In this document: in pieces, positions 24,915-37,466 of the stretch
Position numbering within the stretch: position 1 is the stretch's first letter
How the letters are laid out: the number at the start of each line of letters is the position of its first letter
Assembly (NCBI GenBank): GCA_011316305.1
Contig: SAUG01000016.1
Span: 434,001 to 498,000 of the forward strand
Direction of reading: 5' to 3'
From: Rusavskia elegans
Lineage: Eukaryota > Ascomycota > Lecanoromycetes > Teloschistales > Teloschistaceae
DNA length: 64,000 nt
The notes under the pieces: generated by a model
What the model saw: the letters and a program-made list of their open reading frames with translations, nothing else
What the model was told of the DNA's origin: nothing
Databases searched by the model: none
Program-made: the position numbers and the translations under genes

Positions 24915-26182
24915 AGACTCGGCTGGGACAGTTGAAGCAAGAAGGAGGAGAAAACGGAGTGTCTTGTTTGGGTATGAGAGAGGTTCCAGCCTCGAAACTT
25001 TGGGAGAAATTGACGCGCTGGATTGTTAGAAACGAACGAGAAGAGCAGGCCTGCCTGTCAAACACCCTCTCACTGGACTCGACGACCGGGAGGTTGACTC
25101 GAGAAGGACGAAAGAATAGATAGGTAATCGAGAAGGATGGTCAACGGTTGTTTCGTCCAGGGCGAAGGGGGGGGCCCGCAGTGTTGTTTGAAGATAGGCG
25201 ACAGAGACGGAAGGGGCAGAAGCGGGCAGTCTAAATCTAAAAGTGGGAATGGAATCGGCAAGGAAGGGCGAGTGAAGGGGAGCGAACGGGGCTATGTTTG
25301 AGAGTTGCCAAGTCAGCAGGTTCTGGGTTGGGCAGGCGCAAGGTGATGGGGCGAGAAGGCGATCGAAGGCAAGAGGAAGGAGGGTTTTAGGTCTGTAACA
25401 AGCGCCGAGGGATGAAATAATAATGCTTCTTCAAGTAACAAGTTCAAGCAGACTACTAGATCGATGGCCGTTGCTCTCCGATGCCGCCCAGCAATCGCCT
25501 TGCAGTCTAAAATTGTCACCGGCGTCGACTCGGCGGGCGCATCGATTGGTGCTCGGCATCTTGTTGACCTTGCATCTCACTTTGGTAAATTGCATCTGCC
25601 ATCACGAGTCCTCCATGCGCGCACTGAAGAGTCTGGCTTCCTTCTTTCTCAATTCATTGACTATTCCCTGTTTCGCGAATGAAGAGAAGGACTATGGAAG
25701 GACTTCGTCGTTATTGGATCACCATCCCGGATTCCTGGAACAGGCCAGTGAACGAATGGACAAATCCGGTGAAGAGAGGCAGCGTGACACGGGAGCCTTC
25801 TCGACATCGCCTGATAAGGACTATGCATCCACGCACAGCTTCATCGACTAGTATACTTCGTGCTCCTTCACCTGGGAAGCAGGTAATCTGGCCGAGCATG
25901 GCTTGCTGGGCCACTGGGAAACGACCAAGTGCAAGCGTTAGTGCACCCTGAACGCACTCGTGATTCGCGGGCTTTCACAAATCATGCCCCTTTGCCGACA
26001 GCAATAATAATGATTTAACCAAGCAAGCAAGGACTCGACTGCCTAACCATTGACGTGGTGTTGGCGTAGCAAGACGGCACGCAAGAGAGCATTGCATGAC
26101 AAGGCCACCGTGATTGGCTGCACCCGTTTCTATATCGGACCTGCGCATCCGCTAACCCTGAAGAGGGCTAGCCGTCGATTGG

Positions 26183-26189
26183 TGAAACA
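26183..26189 (+). promoter_or_regulatory. Putative pheromone response element (TGAAACA), middle
   Basis: This is a second exact TGAAACA about 1.4 kb upstream of the STE12 start, in the same orientation as the proximal copy. Function is inferred from motif identity only. Confidence 0.25.
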
Positions 26190-27063
26190 GCAGCAGGGGG
26201 GTGGTTGGTCTGCTTCAGAATTGTCCCTTTCGTCACAACTATGGACCTGGAACACTGTAGAGAACATTATTGTCACCTCCAGCGCTCGGGCTCCGCTGAA
26301 GACGGAGAGGAACGAATCCCCCAGCCCAAGAAGGTCAACAGCCAGATGACCCCGGATGATTACAAGTAGGCTGTGATTATTGATAGCGCTCAGAGGGCAT
26401 GGTAGGGTGAAGCTCCAGCAGTACCGAGGCCGTTTTTCTGCATGCACGGCATGAATCACAGCCAGCCATATACCACCATGGCCCATCGCAGTGCTTTGAA
26501 GGCTCTGAAGGTGTCCTCGCTGCTGTCTGCAATACACTACCAGAACCTCCTTAGCTATCAACAACCCATTTCCAGTTCGTTGTCCTTTTGCTGTTCGTTG
26601 ACTTCCAGTGATAGGAGCATATCATCACTGAACTATACTCTCGAACAAGGGTTCACCAAATGTCTGCTGTTTTGATGCGCACTGCCGCCAGCATGGAGAA
26701 GACTAATCATCATGTGCACCGCTGCATGATCACTGACCAGATTCCAACGCCACAATGCCGCTTGCTGCCGTTTTCTCACGGGAGCTAGGAGGCTTTTGCT
26801 GGCTTCCAGGCTCGACAGCGTGGGTGGAGAACATATCATAGGAGCGCCAACTTGTAGAGGCCGCTGGTCGGAAGAAGCAGATGGGGAATTCGCTGCCATG
26901 GCCATGCACCATCTCAAGAGTCATGGCCAGCATCAAAGCACCTGCAGCTTTGCCAATCTTGTCCTGTTGAGGCTGAGCGTTGCTGCAAGTCCTCGGTGCG
27001 CGACCGTAGATCCCGTCCCTCGTCCAGGAAACTTCAGAATAAGGTGTAGTTTGATCGTCCTCT

Positions 27064-27070
27064 TGAAACA
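27064..27070 (+). promoter_or_regulatory. Putative pheromone response element (TGAAACA), distal
   Basis: This is a third exact TGAAACA about 2.3 kb upstream of the STE12 start, again in the same orientation. Function is inferred from motif identity only. Confidence 0.25.
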
Positions 27071-27999
27071 TTATACCCGCACCAACTGCCGCCATTCACC
27101 AATGCACTTGCACCTTGGCCTCCACCAGCCCCCATTGTTGTTCAATCGAGTTCGATTAGGCCATCATGTATTTCCGTCTACACCGCACGGCAACGGGCGC
27201 TTGGCACCAGGGGCAATCCACTCCCATGGGACAATTGCTGGCCACTTGGGTGCAGAATGGTTCAGTAAATACAAGCACGTTGCCTCTGTCGGCTCTCGTG
27301 TGCGATCCGCCGCCAAAATTCGTTCCCTGGTGAAGAAGTGCTCCAAGGATGCACAAGGGCGACAGAGCACTTTCGCTTGTCCGTCTATGCCCCAATTCTT
27401 GCAGGCTGAAAGACTTGAAGCGTGACGAATCTCCACCTTCCACAAGTGCTTTCATGATTTGGAAGCGCGGGTCTTCATGACGACGGCGTTTGTTCTGTCC
27501 CGTGTCAATCAAGCAAGCACCGCGCCTCCAGAATTAGTCCGATCATACCACCAACTCCAAGCTAAGCGATCATATGCCGGTAGCTTATCAGTCTTGCGTG
27601 ATCCTTCTGGATTCCAGATCGATGGTGGACGGACAGGATGTCGAAGCAACGACAGACCGAAACAGTAGGCTCGAGCTTGTAGGATCGCCGACGGTTTTCG
27701 CTTGGAATGATTGCCTTATCAATGGCTATGACTTCAGCCGTGTTCGGTTAATCAATGCCAAATTACTCTTTCCAAGGTAGGTGAGAGGAGCCTGCTACGC
27801 CTCAATGACGACCGCAGCGATGGATGGAACCGTGAGATCTGGGCCTTAATTTAGAACATCTGCTAGATTTCCAAATGCACAACGCCGTGCGGCCTTTGCC
27901 GTACCGGAAAGCTAGAGGATAGCAGTCATGCGAGAACCCTTTGGTATTTGCGAGCTAGGAGTCCTGGCATCCAGCGATTGCCATGGATTCTTCTGAAGA

Positions 28000-28906
28000 T
28001 CATCTTCGCTTCGGCTTCTTTGCCGGACCAACGATCATGTTGACATCCCTTTTGCTCAAGGTTAACATGCCCCGTGAAAACTTACCGACGCTGGGAGCTC
28101 CGATCCCTCTTTCTCTCTTTGAATCTTTGATCTTCGGTTTGACAGCCTTTTCAAGAATGATACCACTTTCTTTAGCCTCTCGTCGCCTCTTATCCTCTCT
28201 TTCCGTCGACTTCGCCACAATACCTTTTCGCTGGGCTAGCGGCATCTTCTGTTGAGCCAAGACGGATGTTTTGGAGCCCAACGCTTGCTGCCGCACATCA
28301 ATGGCCTTGTGCCTGTTTCGGCCGGACGGTGTCAGAGATGACTTTGGGTCCAGTAGATGAGATTCTTTAAGTAGCCTTTCGAGAGCCAAGTCTTTTTTTA
28401 GGTTTGCGGCATCCGTGGCTGTTTCCTTCGGGTCTTGAGACTCGGTCGTTCTTCGCTTACTGGAAGACCCTGGTTTGATGTTTTCAATGGGTGGTTTCGC
28501 ACCCTAGACCCATCGAACGGCAAGTTAGCGATAGATGAGATTAAAGAATATGGGGGCGTCAAGCTCGCCATACCATGAAAGATTTCAAATCTACTTTGAA
28601 AATGTCCACTCGAGTCTTCCCGATATTTTGATAATCGACGACGGTTGTATCAGCCTTTTCCTCATCCTCGTCTGAGAAGCCACTCCATTCAGTAGTATCT
28701 TTCTCGGATCCGGGGTCGTCAATCGGAAGGGTAACTTGGCCAGATACTGGGTCGCAAGTCTCCAAAGGTTCGAACCTGTTCTCGAAATTCTGCCGTAGCA
28801 GGGCCTGTAGTCGGCTATCATAATCTGGTTGCTCTTCTACCTCTTGAGATTGTTTTAGTTCTGGGAGGTGTTCTCGCCGCTTCCTCTTGCCGATGACTAC
28901 GGTCAT
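28000..28906 (-). CDS. FAF1: FAF1-like pre-rRNA processing factor (DUF4602 family)
   Basis: This is a nucleolar factor needed for 40S ribosomal subunit maturation. Two exons, complement(28574..28906) and complement(28000..28503), with a 70-nt phase-0 intron, give 278 residues. The start MTVVIGKRKRREH matches the short N-terminus seen in the family. An upstream in-frame ATG at 28975 would add 23 residues and is less likely. The middle has an acidic stretch (SGFSDEDEEKAD). The C-terminus is strongly basic and ends in the family signature GAPSVGKFSRGMLTLSKRDV. The assignment rests on this signature and the overall layout; yeast Faf1 is divergent, so the symbol is tentative. The gene diverges from HIS6 with 273 bases between starts. 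Confidence 0.75.
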
Positions 28907-29179
28907 GGCTGGACTGACGGCAGATCCATGATCGCAACCATTATTCCGTACAAAAATTGTTCCAACATGTGCCAATGACGCTAGTGCATGCGATAAGATA
29001 AGGTTTCCGTTCTATTAATACTTCCCTGGCTCCTACGCACCTTCCGAGGTTCACTGAACTAAAGAAATATATCTTTTCAACCTACCTATCTTGATGCCTT
29101 CATAAAGTTTATGTGTATGTGTGTACGTATGCATATATCATGACGTCTTGACAAATATTACATCGGAAAACATCAAAGC
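28907..29179. promoter_or_regulatory. Bidirectional promoter between FAF1 and HIS6
   Basis: Only 273 bases separate the two divergent start codons, so the promoters must overlap or share elements. The part nearest HIS6 is AT-rich, with runs such as GTATGTGTGTACGTATGC. No confident TATA box position is claimed. Confidence 0.5.
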
Positions 29180-30070
29180 ATGACCAAATTCAGGCCGTGT
29201 ATCGATTTGCACGCTGGTCAAGTCAAGCAAATTGTTGGGGGAACTTTATCAGAGATAGATTCCGATTTGAGAACCAATCACACCTCCAAGCTTCCAGCTA
29301 GTCATTTCGGCAACCTCTACAGGGAGCATGGACTGAACGGAGCTCATGTCATCATGCTAGGCCCTAGGAACGAAGCAGCAGCTCAAGAAGCCCTGAAAAC
29401 GTGGCCCGGTGGACTACAACTGGGAGGCGGCATCACAGCAGAGAACGCAAGACAATGGATTGAGTTAGGAGCCGAAAAGGTAGGACGACATCCAGCAGCT
29501 TCGGCGATCACAATACCAACGGGGTCTCTTTAGTAGGTCATTGTGACTTCATACCTTTTCCCTGAAGCTCGATTTTCCCTCGACCGTCTGAGAGCAGTCC
29601 TGGTGACGCTTGACAACGATGTGGGGAAAATGGTGATCGATTTAAGCTGCCGAAGGACTGGCGGTAGATGGATGGTAGCCATGAATAAATGGCAGACCCT
29701 GACGGATATGGAGGTCAATCAGGGTAAGACAACTTACAGCTCGTTGTGACAGCGCTCGTGCTTATGCTGCTAAACAGAGTCTATCAAGCTCCTAGAGCCA
29801 TACTGCTCCGAATTCTTGATCCACGCTGCGGACAATGAGGGTCTGCAAAGCGGTATCGACAAGGAGCTTGTTACCAAGCTCGGGAAGTGGTGTACAAAAC
29901 CCGTAACCTATGCTGGAGGGGCGAGGCACATTCAAGATCTTGAATTAGTCAAAGACCTGAGTGCGGGAAGGGTAGACCTGACGATAGGGAGTGCCCTGGA
30001 TGTCTTTGGTGGGAGCAGCGTTACTTTCGATGAATGTGTCAGATGGAATCAGCAGCAGAGCGGTCGGTAG
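29180..30070 (+). CDS. HIS6: ProFAR (5'-phosphoribosylformimino-AICAR) isomerase, histidine biosynthesis
   Basis: This enzyme performs the Amadori isomerisation in the fourth step of histidine synthesis, in the cytosol. Three exons, 29180..29479, 29537..29723 and 29778..30070, give 259 residues with consistent phases. The TIM-barrel start [18 protein letters not shown] carries the catalytic Asp. [14 protein letters not shown] and the rebuilt [12 protein letters not shown] form the first phosphate-binding half. [13 protein letters not shown] is typical of the eukaryotic His6 form. [17 protein letters not shown] and [12 protein letters not shown] form the second phosphate site. The intron 1 acceptor was placed at the second AG (TTTAGTAG), which alone restores EKVIVTSY. 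Confidence 0.95.
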
Positions 30071-30364
30071 TAGGGGTATGACTCACGAAAGACATAGTGT
30101 CAAGCTCCATATGTACATGGTAATGATTCTGAAAGATTGGAAGCAGATGGGATGATCATGTTAGCTCGGCCTCAAATGCTTGGCGTTCAATGAGCCTCAT
30201 GGATGCGGCGAAGTTGCATCTACCCACATAGGCGCTTGCTACCCTACTCGAAGAGCCTTTGTTCAAGTCGATACGACGCAGCACTTACGACTCGAGCTAC
30301 CAGACCCCTCCTAATATAGCCCACCGGCTCCTGCTTCGACTGCTCGTCACCAACGTATCCAATA

Positions 30365-30890
30365 ATGAAGCCAGTAGTATCCGCCCTCAATGCCTGGAGC
30401 TGGTAATTCCTCTCTTCCAATTCACTCAGCGACCCCCTCGAGCCCTACAGCTTCGCTAATACCTCTCCGCCAACAGTGTCGTCGTCTCCGTCTTCGCAAT
30501 CGTCATCCTCTCAATCATCGGCGGCCTCTTCAAGGTACGTCACCACCTCCCCGAGCATCAGGAACCGTCATTTGCCTTCATATCGGAAAAGCAATCAAAC
30601 GCTGACATGGCCTGAGCATCTACAGAGTAACCACCACTCCATGGTCGGCACGACAAAAGATCCAGACAACGGTCCTGCGGTTGCGGGCTCGGTCTTCGCG
30701 GCCGTGATCGTCTATGTTGTACGTCTTCTCCCCTCTCTCGGAACCCACCACCCATCTTGGGGTCCTTAAAGAATTCTTGCTCCAGGAGCTGATACGGGCA
30801 ATGTGTCTACAGGTCTTCCTCGTTTTCTGCGGCTTCCAGGCATTTTTACATAAGCGGCAGAGCAAGAGGGGGGCGATATCGCTGAATTAG
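30365..30890 (+). CDS. V-ATPase V0 subunit f (RNase kappa-like small membrane protein)
   Basis: This small two-helix protein belongs to the V0 ring of the vacuolar proton pump. The gene is fragmented and easily missed: four exons, 30365..30402, 30477..30534, 30626..30718 and 30813..30890, give 88 residues with all phases closed. The N-terminus MKPVVSALNAW leads into the first hydrophobic helix (VVVSVFAIVILSIIGGLF). A loop follows with NHHSMVGTTKDPDNGPAVAG, and then a second helix (VFAAVIVYVVFLVFCGFQAF) and a basic tail. From memory this aligns along its whole length with yeast YPR170W-B (same start, same NH.S..G...DP.DGPAVA loop, same FCGFQ), which was identified as subunit f and as a relative of metazoan RNASEK. 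It lies head-to-tail behind HIS6. Confidence 0.85.
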
Positions 30891-31341
30891 TGTTGAACGG
30901 ATACGCGGTTGTTTGATGTTTTAGTTCGGTCATAGGGGCGTTGGAGAGGACGTATCTAATTATTGAAATACAACCCCGTACACGATTCAGACACGCCAAG
31001 GATGTGAATGATGGCTCACTCCTGCTTGTAACGTGGCCTACGCTATATCCCATTGCTCTGGGGCTGGCTAAAGTGGATAGGTATATTTCCAACTTGAAGG
31101 CGATAGGGCTACGGTAGATTTCTGGTGCAAGTACGTTATTTTGTTTGCTAGCTGTCGTATCGACTGACAAGGTGAGTATCTGCTGACGATGCCATAAATT
31201 ACTTCCTTTCTAGTGGTGAGGTATGTACAACGAAACCGAAATTTCCATGTGCTTGATCATGTCTTGTTTGGGTATCATTCCGTGAACTCCAAAAATGCCT
31301 CTAATGCTCTACCATTTCATCGATGTCGTAGATTGCGTCCC
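30891..31341. other. Convergent intergenic region (V-ATPase f and ELP3)
   Basis: These 450 bases lie between convergent stops and contain no supported gene. Confidence 0.5.
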
Positions 31342-33087
31342 TCATTCATTGTCGTCTGACATTCCATCCTCTGCATCTAGCCATTTGCTCATGTAGGTAT
31401 TATTGTCCAACCAATAGCCCAGCTTGGCGTAATAACTCCGAACTCCAATGCCCGAGATGACACTGATCTTCTTACTCCTATGCTCATTCCTTGCTATCTT
31501 CTCTGCTTGCTCCATCAGCAGTGTTCCATACCCTTGATGTTGAAATTTCTTCGGGTCGCGGGCATGCATTGGTACGGCGGAGCCGTAGACATGGAGCTCC
31601 CTAACCAGACTTGATTGCTGTCCTGTGAGCTCTGGTCTGAAGGTGTGCGTACTGCTACACTTTCGTAATCGTAGTAATGCAATCAAGATATCTTGTTTGG
31701 GGTCTTCGTAGGCTAAGAAGGTTTCCCAACCACCGTTTGCGGCGTAATCTCTGCGTACGAATTCGACCTGATTTGGCCGTATCTTATTTTTAACTTCATT
31801 GATTCCGACTTCGCGGGTTCGCACATCACGACAGGTCGTTCCGAAATCTTTCATTCGAGCCAGTGCGAGTTCGCGGAGATTGCCGTTCTCCACGCCGGAT
31901 GTTACGAGCGGCATGGGGATGTCGCGCTGGACTCGGTAAATGCGAGTCCAGGGAGGTATGAGCGCAAGAATTCTCGCCACCAGATCGATTAGAGCGTTCG
32001 GTGTATAGTTTTTGTACCTCCCTGTCCGCCATAGTTCGTAAAGTCCTGTACCGCGTATTACGAGGGTTGGATATATCTTCAGACCGTCAGTGCGGAAATC
32101 CGGATTCTCGAAATACTCCCGGAACTGGTCAACGTCTCTTTCCATTCCGACATTAGGGAGATCGGGCATCATGTGGCTGACCACTTTGAAGCCTGCGTCT
32201 TTGGCCAATTTGAAGGTTTCCGCGACTGCTGCTACAGTGTGGCCCCTGTTCGTATCTCGTGCAACGTCTTCGTACAACGATTGAACACCGATCTCTAGCC
32301 TTGTGCAACCGTACCTCAGCATGCTACTGAGATGTGGTTCCAGGCAATAATCCGGCCTCGTCTCGATTGTGATGCCCACGCACTTGATGTCGCTCATCTC
32401 TCCTGCCGCTACGGCCTCGTCAACGTTGTTGCCTTGGTAACCACTCAAGGCGTTGTGTAGTTGTGATATGAACTCGTTCCGGTAGTCTTCGGCCAATGAC
32501 ATGAAAGTGCCTCCCATTATGATGTACTCGACTTTGTCGACACTATGCCCGAGGGACTTGATCTGGTCTACACGGCCCCTCGCTTGCTCATAGGGATCAT
32601 ACCGCGCTCTTATTGCTCGCATCGATGTTGGCTCATAGCCGGTGTAGGACTGCGTTGAGTATTCAAAATCCGAGTCGGGGCCGCCAGGGCAGTAGACGCA
32701 GATATTCCCAGTGTATGCTATGTGGGGACATCGGTGTGGCTTGCACATGACCGCGACCACAGCGATACCTGAAGACGTTCGGATCGGCTTTGCTATGAGT
32801 TTCGGCAATATGTACTTTTTGTAGTGTTCGGGTACGGCTGCTATGATGGCCGTCAATGGAGGTTGGGTGTGGAGTCGATGCTTCTTAGCAATCTGTCCTC
32901 TGAGACTGTTCAGATTGATGTCTTTCTTCGGCTGGGAATCATCTTGTTGAGCTTCATAGTCTTGGATTAGGGCACTGGCGATACCTGAGCATGCTCGCAT
33001 GTATCGTTCGTTCTCCGGTGGGAGCTTTGAGTCTGTGGCTGGTTTGACCTTCGTCCTCACAGGGATAGTCATTGTTTCAGTCGACAT
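31342..33087 (-). CDS. ELP3: Elongator catalytic subunit ELP3 (radical SAM, tRNA U34 modification)
   Basis: This is the catalytic subunit of Elongator, which adds the carboxymethyl group to wobble uridine in tRNAs; it was first described as a histone acetyltransferase. It is a single 581-residue exon. The radical-SAM cluster cysteines are C120, C130 and C133 ([17 protein letters not shown]). [12 protein letters not shown] and [11 protein letters not shown] follow in the barrel. The C-terminal GNAT acetyltransferase domain has the acetyl-CoA loop [14 protein letters not shown], preceded by [10 protein letters not shown]. Length and motifs match the highly conserved family end to end. It diverges from LSC1, with 199 bases between starts. 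Confidence 0.97.
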   Translation of the reverse strand: MSTETMTIPVRTKVKPATDSKLPPENERYMRACSGIASALIQDYEAQQDDSQPKKDINLNSLRGQIAKKHRLHTQPPLTAIIAAVPEHYKKYILPKLIAKPIRTSSGIAVVAVMCKPHRCPHIAYTGNICVYCPGGPDSDFEYSTQSYTGYEPTSMRAIRARYDPYEQARGRVDQIKSLGHSVDKVEYIIMGGTFMSLAEDYRNEFISQLHNALSGYQGNNVDEAVAAGEMSDIKCVGITIETRPDYCLEPHLSSMLRYGCTRLEIGVQSLYEDVARDTNRGHTVAAVAETFKLAKDAGFKVVSHMMPDLPNVGMERDVDQFREYFENPDFRTDGLKIYPTLVIRGTGLYELWRTGRYKNYTPNALIDLVARILALIPPWTRIYRVQRDIPMPLVTSGVENGNLRELALARMKDFGTTCRDVRTREVGINEVKNKIRPNQVEFVRRDYAANGGWETFLAYEDPKQDILIALLRLRKCSSTHTFRPELTGQQSSLVRELHVYGSAVPMHARDPKKFQHQGYGTLLMEQAEKIARNEHRSKKISVISGIGVRSYYAKLGYWLDNNTYMSKWLDAEDGMSDDNE

Positions 33088-33286
33088 ATTGGCTTCAAGC
33101 TCTTCTTTCTCTCCACATATGTTTGCTCAAGAGGGGCTCAAAGAAATTCGATAGACTAGCGTTCCCTCGGTTGATCTGCACCCTGTGCCAAGAGTTGAGC
33201 TCTCTCCGCAATCTGCCCGCTTGCAAACCAGCACTCCACATCTCATCTGAGCTTTGATTCGTTGGGGTCTTTACACAGTGTCTACT
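33088..33286. promoter_or_regulatory. Bidirectional promoter between ELP3 and LSC1
   Basis: These 199 bases separate two divergent ATGs, so both transcripts must start within this short piece. No specific factor site is claimed. Confidence 0.5.
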
Positions 33287-34634
<1,348 letters not shown>

Positions 34635-36135
34635 TGTCGTATAATAGCCCTACTCCTTGCGAATAGCGAGCGTTTGGTGTACATGTTCCATTGCTGTTGT
34701 GCAGCGACGGATGGTCAATTAGCTTCTCCTTAAGTTGAAGGTATATTCTTCACCCTTTATCGAAGATTTGACTGCGGCGGTGGCGCTTTGTATGAGCTCT
34801 TGAAGTACCCGCACTGATGATGGATTGTGGTGACCATTTCCTAAGGGTTCGTTCGCATCCTTACAGCAATGGTCCCTCGTTCGCTGGAGATTCCTGTACA
34901 GGTCTCCTTCCTGTCCATTAGGAAGCTCGTGTAACATTTTATCCACTCGCTGCCCCTTTCTTCAATGCTCTCCAACGGAAAGTACCAGCCTTCCTTCCTC
35001 CTTACTCAACACCCTAAAGCACTTAACAAACTTCCTATAAAATTCTCCCTTCTCATTTACCCTTTTTCGACGACAAACGCGTCACGTTCGATAGTCATTC
35101 TGCGCTGGACAAGAGTATCTTGGAAACCAATGATGCTTGTATGGTAATCGTGCTGGCGATGCTGCGTAGGCATGGTGTAGTAGTGAGGTATGCGGGAATT
35201 TGGCTTTGAACTTCGGAAGGGAGGGGAGTGGAGTGGAGGTCTGGGTGGCTGAGAGAGGGTTGTGCCAACGAGGTTGCTTAGGTGCATACTTGATTGTAGT
35301 AACGCAAGTTGGTTGAGTGGAGGGTGTAGGGTGTTGGTCCAGAAGATTGTGGTGTAGGATAGGAAACGAAGGACGGGAAGGGGGGGAGACATTGCTACTA
35401 GCGATGATAACATAGATTTAGGTGATAAGCGGTGATATTAAGGATGGAGAGCTGGGGAGACTTTGTGTAGAGTAACGTGCACGCTGTAATTGGAGATAGT
35501 TTCTTGAATGTGGTATTACATTGCAGCTCTGTGAGATAAACGAGGATGGAAATATGGTATGACATTCCGAACATGCCTCCCGCAAGAAAAGAGGTTTCAC
35601 GATGATTGTCATGATGGAGACAAATTTCATGTCAAGCAATTGTAGTTGTAGCTACAGATGTATGAGATGACCCAAGAGATTATCCAACAAGCCTCGATTT
35701 GCATGCAATAACCCAATATTGCAGTTCGCAGAGAGACTCCCCAGATCATTGTACCTGGCCCTAACCTGTTGACCGTGATGCTCAATCGGGCTTTCCAAAG
35801 AGATGTTGTCTTTGCTGACAGCAGCTGCTATACCTGACCCTGAGACCTGAACAAACCACCTGCGGGTCAAACAAGCCTCCTGACACATCAGCCTTGGCCA
35901 GGTATGCTGAATAGCGCCTGAGTTCCAGCTCACACCGCTTGGGCCTCCAAAGATTGGGTACGATGCTAAACAGCGGCGGCTCTGGAGAGCCTGTAGGTCC
36001 AGCTTGCTCTCGCTAGCTGCGGAAATCCGGCTGTGTCTCTGAGACGTCCCCATTTGAATTGAGATGTAGTCACGGGAGGTTCGTGAAATCCATACGGCCC
36101 GTAACCCCCGGCTGGTTCATTTGGAAACTAGATCG
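34635..36135. other. Gene-poor region between LSC1 and the F-box-like gene
   Basis: About 1.5 kb with no recognised gene. Open frames on the minus strand at 35057-35413 (118 codons) and 35652-36053 (133 codons) are the longest. The first has a moderately C-biased start, listed separately. The rest looks like intergenic sequence. Confidence 0.4.
35057..35413 (-). CDS. Possible short gene of unknown function
   Basis: This open frame of 118 codons starts with two possible methionines (35413 and 35392). The first 40 codons favour C in the third position, as true genes here do, and encode a mildly hydrophobic stretch (LPVLRFLSYTTIFW). The bias fades afterwards, and a GTATGC donor follows codon 45, so the true product may be a spliced variant. 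I recognise no family. It may equally be non-coding. Confidence 0.25.
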   Translation of the reverse strand: MLSSLVAMSPPLPVLRFLSYTTIFWTNTLHPPLNQLALLQSSMHLSNLVGTTLSQPPRPPLHSPPFRSSKPNSRIPHYYTMPTQHRQHDYHTSIIGFQDTLVQRRMTIERDAFVVEKG

Positions 36136-36900
36136 TCACTTAGCATTCAAACGCGATGGGTATCCTGCACAAATGGAAATCACCGTGTTCGGATAGAGAT
36201 ACACCCAGCCGCTGCGTTCGGGTGCATTTGAACGCCTCCAATCGTCCAGTTGTTGTACTTCTGAAGCTTCATGGTGTTCGGTTTGACCATCATGGATCCA
36301 TTTACTATAGCTGGCGATAGCCTCCAAGATGTCTTTTAACGCGTCTGTGCCAACAGGCCCGTCGTGTGCTTTCCCAAAGAGCCTGGCCATGAGTTTTCTA
36401 AGATAGCTTGGAAGATCTCGGCGCTGGGCCAGGCAGTCCTGCGGATACTTGTAGTCGATTACAGTCTCGTCACCCGGAAAGGTGTATCTGACAGTGAAGC
36501 CGGGAAACCCAGCCCTAAAAGCGAAAGAGAACCGATATTGACGGAAAGTTGCACGGTTCTCGAAGTTAATAAAGTCAGTCCAGGAGTCGATATCGAGGGT
36601 ACGTATCGTCGAGTTGGAGCAGTCGCCTGACTGATCGATCCAAGAACGAGCGAGTTGATAGGATTTAGGGCCACGGATGATAAGATGGCAGGCACTCCTC
36701 TTCCTCAGTATGGGGACGGCTTCCTTGTATACCTGGCGGCACGTGCCCAGGATTGCAAGCTCCGGGTCGTTTTCTTTGCCAACGGTGACCGTCTGCGGAA
36801 GGTACTCTTCATAGATCATGTTCCGGATTTCCAATGGAAAATTTAGGAAGACAATTTGGTCTTCGCTTGAGTCGTCCGAGAAGCTTGATACAGAGGACAT
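36136..36900 (-). CDS. F-box/2EXR-like domain protein, function unknown
   Basis: A single exon of 254 residues. Residues 17-65 carry the pattern FLNFPLEIRNMIYEEYLP...LAILGTCRQVYKEAVPIL, the N-terminal F-box-like motif common to large families of fungal proteins of unknown target. The remainder has no catalytic motif and includes aromatic-rich segments (RFSFAFRAGFPGFTVRYTF). By analogy it may bind Skp1 and recruit substrates to ubiquitin ligases, but many members have no tested role. It diverges from APM4 across 566 bases. Confidence 0.75.
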   Translation of the reverse strand: MSSVSSFSDDSSEDQIVFLNFPLEIRNMIYEEYLPQTVTVGKENDPELAILGTCRQVYKEAVPILRKRSACHLIIRGPKSYQLARSWIDQSGDCSNSTIRTLDIDSWTDFINFENRATFRQYRFSFAFRAGFPGFTVRYTFPGDETVIDYKYPQDCLAQRRDLPSYLRKLMARLFGKAHDGPVGTDALKDILEAIASYSKWIHDGQTEHHEASEVQQLDDWRRSNAPERSGWVYLYPNTVISICAGYPSRLNAK

Positions 36901-37466
36901 GTTTGTTCGTGGCTGAAAAGACTATCGAAGTAGTTGAGGTGGTAGACAGTTGCTGAATTGAATTGCGTTACCCTTTTTCGTGGGGAGAAGGGACTAGAGA
37001 CAAAATCCTGGAAGCAGACCTCAAGGAAGAAATTGTAGTATTGATTTTACCAGGCACGGACACCTGATCAGGCATTGCAATATATGAGCCATAAGAAATT
37101 CTTTCGCTTCATATGAATGGTCTATTTCAAAACCACGCGGAGCTGATGTGGTTCTGATGACACATATCACCGCACTCACTCAACAGATTAACGTGCGTCA
37201 ATCCGTGTTCTGGGAGTTGCATCTTCTGGCAGTTAGCACAGAGTACGATCTGGTAGGTGATATCTCTGGATAGTCGAGCCAAGTGAAGGAATGTCTAGAA
37301 AAGGGGATCGATCAGCAGCTTGTTGATCAGACCAGTCGTCACGTGGATTGCCTATTTGGGTCATCTATCAAAATCCCACTCTTGTCGAGCTAGCAATTCC
37401 GAGTGGCTGAACGCACGGTCCGCACTTGCTCAATGTGTCGGCATTGCTTTCGACTGTTCTCACAAC
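36901..37466. promoter_or_regulatory. Divergent promoter region between the F-box-like gene and APM4
   Basis: These 566 bases lie between divergent start codons. The frame of APM4 exon 1 stays open upstream to about 37320 but has no better ATG. No further gene is visible. Confidence 0.45.

Larger units (their letters stand above)
24759..27999. promoter_or_regulatory. Long gene-free upstream region of STE12
   Basis: About 3.2 kb extends from the STE12 start to the end of FAF1, by far the longest region without a convincing gene in the first 55 kb. Frames of up to 209 codons exist (plus strand, 26796-27425), but none has family features or the C-ending codon bias of neighbouring genes. It contains three copies of TGAAACA, listed separately. 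A long regulated promoter and 5' leader for STE12, or a non-coding RNA, are reasonable explanations. Confidence 0.5.

Noticed and set aside
26796..27425. 209-codon plus-strand frame upstream of STE12
   Set aside because: No family features, no C-ending codon bias and a His/Cys/Arg-rich composition typical of non-coding frames.
28907..28975. Upstream ATG at 28975 as the FAF1 start
   Set aside because: It adds 23 residues unlike the family; the inner ATG gives the conserved M..VIGKRKR start.
37320..37466. Longer APM4 N-terminus from the open upstream frame
   Set aside because: The mu-chain N-terminus begins exactly at MLSGILVFNQ, and the upstream frame has no conserved residues.
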